The notes under the pieces: generated by a model
Told to the model about the DNA's origin: nothing
Databases searched by the model: none
What the model saw: the letters and a program-made list of their open reading frames with translations, nothing else
DNA from: Candidatus Aminicenantota bacterium
Lineage (GTDB): Bacteria > Acidobacteriota > B3-B38 > Guanabaribacteriales > B3-B38
Direction of reading: 5' to 3'
Assembly: GCA_029880275.1 (NCBI GenBank)
Contig: JAOUOQ010000048.1
Coordinates: forward strand, 1-10,211
DNA length: 10,211 bases
Part shown: piece by piece, positions 7,392-10,211 of the stretch
Layout: the number at the start of each line of letters is the position of its first letter
Numbering within the stretch: the stretch's first letter is position 1
Position numbers and translations under genes: made by a program

Positions 7392-8348
7392 TTATTTTCT
7401 CAAGACTTCTAACAAGTGTGCCATATCCTCAGGAAGAGGAGCAAAATATTCTACAGTCTGATGGGTGACGGGATGAGCAAAGCTGAGCCTGGAGGCATGG
7501 AGAGCAGGACGCTTGAATCTTTTTACCGCCTCTCTTTTCTCCTGGTGCTGAATACCCCGCCACTGAGAACCTCCGTACAGGCTGTCTCCCACAATAAGGT
7601 GGTGGATGTGGGCGAGATGGACTCTGATCTGATGGGTTCTTCCCGTGAGGGGACGGACTTCCAGCAGGGTGAAGCCGGGCAGCCTTTCAACTACTTTCAC
7701 TTCGGTAATCGCCTCCCTGCCGTGCCTGGTGCGGGGGGAGATTTTTTTTCGGTTCACTGTATCCCTCCCGATAGGGATATCGATTAGCCGCTGGTTCTCT
7801 CTCATACTTCCCCACACCAGAGCTAAATAGAGCTTTTTTACCTGGTGCTCCTGAAACTGCTGCGATAGGTAGCGATGGCTGAGGTCGTTTTTAGCCACTG
7901 CTATTAGCCCCGAGGTTCCCTTATCGAGGCGATGGACAATGCCGGGACGGGGAGTTCCCCCTATGGTGGAGAGATTCTGGCAGTGGTAGAGAAGGGCGTT
8001 TACCAGGGTGCCGTGGTAGTTGCCCACTGCCGGGTGAACCACCATTCCGGGGGGCTTGTTCACCACCAGCAGGTGCTCATCCTCATAGATAATATTCAGG
8101 GGGATAGGCTCAGGGGAAACGGTCTGGTCATACAATGGTGGGAAATGGGCGATTACCTTTTGCCCCGCCTTCAGGCGGTAGCTGCTTTTCTTGACCTCAC
8201 CATCTACCTTCACCTCCCCCATTTTTATTATTCTCTGAATATAAGAGCGGCTAAGATGAGGATGATTACTGGATAGGTAGAGGTCGAGGCGGGTATTCTG
8301 GTCCGCCTCGGTCACCACTAAGATCTTCTCTTCACTTTCCTTGGTCAT
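7392..8348 (-). CDS. rluD: RluA-family 23S rRNA pseudouridine synthase (RluD-like)
   Basis: The 318-residue product isomerises specific uridines to pseudouridine in RNA. RluD of E. coli acts on helix 69 of 23S rRNA; the exact target here is inferred from family only. An S4 RNA-binding domain spans about residues 18-62 (RLDLYL, IQRIIKMGEVKVDG). The catalytic domain holds the linker motif VVNKPPGMVVHP (95-106), the signature HRLDKGTSGL (139-148) with nucleophile Asp142, KLYLALV (172-178) and RTHQIRVHLA (237-246). The length is normal for S4-containing RluA/RluD proteins. The ATG at 8348 has no obvious Shine-Dalgarno site; a GTG at 8318 (ten codons in, just before the TEADQNTRLD start of the S4 region) is a possible alternative. 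The EF-G-like gene lies downstream on the same strand, 106 bp away, with no visible terminator between. The gene is divergent from the symporter gene. Confidence 0.92.
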   Translation of the reverse strand: MTKESEEKILVVTEADQNTRLDLYLSSNHPHLSRSYIQRIIKMGEVKVDGEVKKSSYRLKAGQKVIAHFPPLYDQTVSPEPIPLNIIYEDEHLLVVNKPPGMVVHPAVGNYHGTLVNALLYHCQNLSTIGGTPRPGIVHRLDKGTSGLIAVAKNDLSHRYLSQQFQEHQVKKLYLALVWGSMRENQRLIDIPIGRDTVNRKKISPRTRHGREAITEVKVVERLPGFTLLEVRPLTGRTHQIRVHLAHIHHLIVGDSLYGGSQWRGIQHQEKREAVKRFKRPALHASRLSFAHPVTHQTVEYFAPLPEDMAHLLEVLRK

Positions 8349-8383
8349 ATTTTTGCTAAATTAGTCAAGTGTCAATAATATTA

Positions 8384-8412
8384 ATTATAGCACACACGCC
8401 ATTTTCTGCCCA
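8384..8412 (-). promoter_or_regulatory. Extended -10 promoter for rluD
   Basis: On the minus strand TATAAT (8389-8384) is a perfect -10 box preceded by TGC, an extended -10 element. TGGGCA (8412-8407), four of six matches to the -35 consensus, lies 17 bases upstream. The start point would be near 8377, a leader of about 29 bases. It is back to back with the symporter promoter, the two -35 boxes being 30 bp apart. Confidence 0.6.
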
Positions 8413-8442
8413 TAGTTAGGTAGTTTTTAATCAAAATTGACA

Positions 8443-8471
8443 TTGACAAAGAATAAATCCTATCAGATAAT
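8443..8471 (+). promoter_or_regulatory. Strong sigma-70-type promoter for the symporter gene
   Basis: TTGACA (8443-8448) and GATAAT (8466-8471) are separated by 17 bases, giving 11 of 12 consensus matches. A second TTGACA directly upstream (8437-8442) forms a tandem repeat but has no -10 at proper distance. Predicted start is near 8478, leaving an AT-rich leader of about 60 bases. Confidence 0.7.
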
Positions 8472-8502
8472 ATACAATTATTATAAACATTATGGTCATT
8501 TA

Positions 8503-8525
8503 TTAACTTCGCATGTTAAGGCGAA
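8503..8525 (+). repeat. Two overlapping small inverted repeats in the symporter leader
   Basis: TTAAC (8503-8507) pairs with GTTAA (8515-8519), and TTCGC (8508-8512) pairs with GCGAA (8521-8525). The two stems interleave, so only one can form at a time. The second ends against the AAAGGGG ribosome binding site (8524-8530). This could be an operator or a translational switch, but stems of five bases may also arise by chance. Confidence 0.25.
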
Positions 8526-8537
8526 AGGGGAAGAGAT

Positions 8538-9923
8538 ATGGAGCAGTTAATTGAGTGGACTACCAAAATCAATGCCCAAGCCTGGGGGCCCTGGATGATA
8601 GCCCTCCTTCTGGGCACCGGCATCTGGCTTACCATAAGGACAAGATTTTTTCAGATCAGGAAGTTCCTATTTGCTTTAGGTCTGGTGAGAAAAGGGGCAC
8701 TGCGCCGGGACCAATCGGAGAAGGATGTGGGGGACATATCCCCCTTTCAGGCGTTGACCACCGCCCTGGCCGCCACCGTCGGAAATGGCAACATTGCCGG
8801 GGTAGCCACGGCTATTTACTGGGGAGGACCAGGAGCCCCGCTGTGGATGTGGATTTCTGCCCTTTTCGGTATGAGTACCAAATATGCCGAGGGGCTGTTG
8901 AGTGTCCGCTACCGAAGGGTAGCCGAGGATGGGACCATGGCGGGTGGTCCTATGTATTATATGGAGGATGGGCTCTCAAACAAAAAGTTAGGAAGGACTC
9001 TGGGGCTGATCTTCGGCATTGGTGGCAGCTTTGCCGCCCTTTTCGGTACCGGCAATATGATGCAGTCTAACTCCCTCGCTTTAGCCCTCAATAGTCAGTT
9101 CCATATCCCTTTCTGGTTTACAGGTGTTGCTATCACCGCGCTGGTAGCATTAGTAATTATCGGGGGGATTAAGCGCATCGGAGCGGTCGCTGAGCGGCTG
9201 GTTCCCACTATGGTCGTTCTTTATATTGTGGGAGCTTTGTTTGTTATCTTTTACAATTATAATCTTATTCCTCAGGCTGTTGTTCTGGTGTTCAAAAGCG
9301 CCTTCAGCGGTCAGGCAGCCATCGGGGGATTCATAGGGGCTGGGGTCCGGGAAGCTGTCCGTCGTGGTGTGAGCAAGGGACTCCTCTCTAATGAAGCAGG
9401 ATTGGGCAGCGCTGCCATAGCTCATGGGGCAGCTCGAGCCAGAGACCCTATACGCCAGGGTTCTATCGCCATGATGGGAACCTTTATCGATACCATTCTT
9501 GTCTGCTCCATGACCGCGTTGGTTATAATTGTAAGTGGTCAATGGAACAGCGGGCTGGACAGCACCGCATTGACCGTATCCGCCTTCAATACCGCCATCC
9601 CATTTGGGGGGGGGATTGTGGCTCTGGGCTCCCTCCTGTTTGGCTTCACAACGCTTATCGGCTGGTATTATTACGGAGAGCAGTGCCTGGAGTATCTGTT
9701 TGGTTTGAAAATTACTAAAGGCTATCGTATAGTTTATGTGACTCTTACCTTCATCGGCTCCATACTGCAGGCAGAAAACCTGATAATTGTATGGAATATC
9801 GGAGAGACCTCTCTTGTCTTTATGGCGATACCTAACCTGATAGGTATCCTTCTGCTCAGTGGTGTGGTAGCCAAAATGACCGAGGGGTATTTCAAAAAAG
9901 GTAAGGATAAGGCAGTTACATAA
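8538..9923 (+). CDS. Sodium:alanine/glycine symporter, AGCS family
   Basis: A 461-residue inner-membrane secondary transporter of the alanine or glycine:cation symporter family (AlsT/DagA relatives), importing small neutral amino acids with Na+ (or H+). Family landmarks: an N-terminal helix LLLGTGIWLTIRTRFFQIRK (23-42), the signature region ALAATVGNGNIAGVATAIYWGGPGAPLWMW (77-105), KYAEG (115-119), GTMAGGPMYY (132-141), and SNEAGLGSAAIAHGAA (284-299). About ten to eleven hydrophobic segments span the chain, and the length is typical (about 450-490). AAAGGGG (8524-8530) is a good ribosome binding site seven bases before the ATG. It has its own strong promoter and lies on the plus strand between minus-strand rluD and lgt, so it is probably monocistronic. 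I see no glycine riboswitch in the leader. A run of nine G at 9606-9614 encodes Gly357-359. Substrate preference cannot be told from sequence reading. Confidence 0.93.
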   Translation: MEQLIEWTTKINAQAWGPWMIALLLGTGIWLTIRTRFFQIRKFLFALGLVRKGALRRDQSEKDVGDISPFQALTTALAATVGNGNIAGVATAIYWGGPGAPLWMWISALFGMSTKYAEGLLSVRYRRVAEDGTMAGGPMYYMEDGLSNKKLGRTLGLIFGIGGSFAALFGTGNMMQSNSLALALNSQFHIPFWFTGVAITALVALVIIGGIKRIGAVAERLVPTMVVLYIVGALFVIFYNYNLIPQAVVLVFKSAFSGQAAIGGFIGAGVREAVRRGVSKGLLSNEAGLGSAAIAHGAARARDPIRQGSIAMMGTFIDTILVCSMTALVIIVSGQWNSGLDSTALTVSAFNTAIPFGGGIVALGSLLFGFTTLIGWYYYGEQCLEYLFGLKITKGYRIVYVTLTFIGSILQAENLIIVWNIGETSLVFMAIPNLIGILLLSGVVAKMTEGYFKKGKDKAVT

Positions 9924-9947
9924 ATCTTCAAAATTGCCGCCCGCAGG

Positions 9948-9975
9948 CTCAGGATAGGGGATGCTTTCTCCTGAG
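9948..9975. repeat. Perfect 7-bp inverted repeat at the lgt 3' end
   Basis: CTCAGGA (9948-9954) is the reverse complement of TCCTGAG (9969-9975), with a 14-base loop. It overlaps the lgt stop codon in the convergent junction with the symporter gene. No T run follows on either strand, so it is not a standard intrinsic terminator; it could be a weak stem protecting transcript ends or coincidence. Confidence 0.35.
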
Positions 9976-10211
9976 GTAGAGGAGCATAATTACAGAAAGA
10001 GGAATGACGAGAAGGGCAATAAACTGAGAGGTGGACAGTAGCCCCTGAAAGAGAGAGCCGCGGTAATCCCCCCTGAAAAATTCTATAATAAACCTCGTTA
10101 TTGAGTATAATAAAATATAAGACCAGAAGAGCTCACCCTCAAAGCTCTTTTTCCGCCGGAGAAGAATGAGCAAGGCAAACAAGACGAATCCAGCCAGGGA
10201 ATGGTAGAGTT
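9949..10211 (-). CDS. lgt: Prolipoprotein diacylglyceryl transferase, C-terminal part (runs off the window)
   Basis: Lgt is the integral membrane enzyme that transfers diacylglycerol from phosphatidylglycerol to the lipobox cysteine of prelipoproteins, the first step of lipoprotein maturation. Only the last 86 codons are present; the frame stays open to the right edge, so the gene starts outside. The visible part reads LYHSLAGFVLFALLILLRRKK, then GELFWSYILLYSITRFIIEFFRGD, then a last helix near SQFIALLVIPLSVIMLLYL. The spacing Y-x3-R-x3-E in YSITRFIIE matches the Tyr235/Arg239/Glu243 set known to be important in E. coli Lgt. The LYE motif common in the family reads LYH here. The upstream catalytic His-containing region is not in the window. 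The basic tail RRKHPLS ends at TGA, 25 bp from the end of the converging symporter gene. Confidence 0.88.
   Translation of the reverse strand, partial: LYHSLAGFVLFALLILLRRKKSFEGELFWSYILLYSITRFIIEFFRGDYRGSLFQGLLSTSQFIALLVIPLSVIMLLYLRRKHPLS

Noticed and set aside
8472..8537. Glycine or other amino-acid riboswitch before the symporter gene
   Set aside because: The leader is only about 60 bases and AT-rich; no conserved glycine-aptamer core or long stems could be seen.
9924..9975. Intrinsic terminator shared by the converging symporter and lgt genes
   Set aside because: There is a 7-bp inverted repeat and a short GC-rich patch, but neither is followed by a T run on the appropriate strand.

Overview
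This is a bacterial chromosomal window, shown by a prolipoprotein diacylglyceryl transferase, an RluA-family rRNA pseudouridine synthase, sigma-70-like promoters and Shine-Dalgarno sites. Base composition looks roughly even in GC and codon use looks similar from gene to gene. I cannot name the organism. The mixture (an EF-G-like second translocase homologue, a large YVTN/FG-GAP repeat protein, a sodium:amino-acid symporter) would fit an anaerobic, possibly uncultured, lineage, but that is inference only. I see no tRNA, rRNA, CRISPR array, insertion sequence or phage gene.

Layout, left to right. (1) 1-3102, plus strand: the last ~1033 codons of a giant repeat protein whose start lies outside the window. 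It carries about 15 YVTN-type beta-propeller repeats in two blocks split by a Pro/Ser-rich linker, then six FG-GAP/VCBS-like repeats. A good intrinsic terminator follows at 3167-3197. (2) 3266-5191, plus strand: a two-gene unit of mannose-1-phosphate guanylyltransferase (manC) and an unrecognised eight-helix membrane protein. (3) 5192-8348, minus strand: an EF-G-like GTPase (5192-7285) and, upstream of it, an RluD-like pseudouridine synthase (7392-8348), each with its own extended -10 promoter. The membrane-protein gene and the EF-G-like gene converge with no base between their stop codons. (4) 8538-9923, plus strand: a sodium:alanine (AGCS) symporter transcribed divergently from rluD, with a strong TTGACA-17-GATAAT promoter. 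(5) 9949-10211, minus strand: the C-terminal end of lgt, converging on the symporter gene 25 bp away.

Functionally the window is mostly housekeeping: GDP-mannose supply for glycans, a ribosome-associated GTPase, 23S rRNA modification, amino-acid import and lipoprotein maturation. The least ordinary parts are the repeat protein, which is probably extracytoplasmic, and the unknown membrane protein paired with manC. I found no convincing new multi-gene system. The most useful leads are the repeat architecture, the manC/membrane-protein pair, the switch-II substitution in the EF-G-like protein, and a nine-G tract in the symporter gene.
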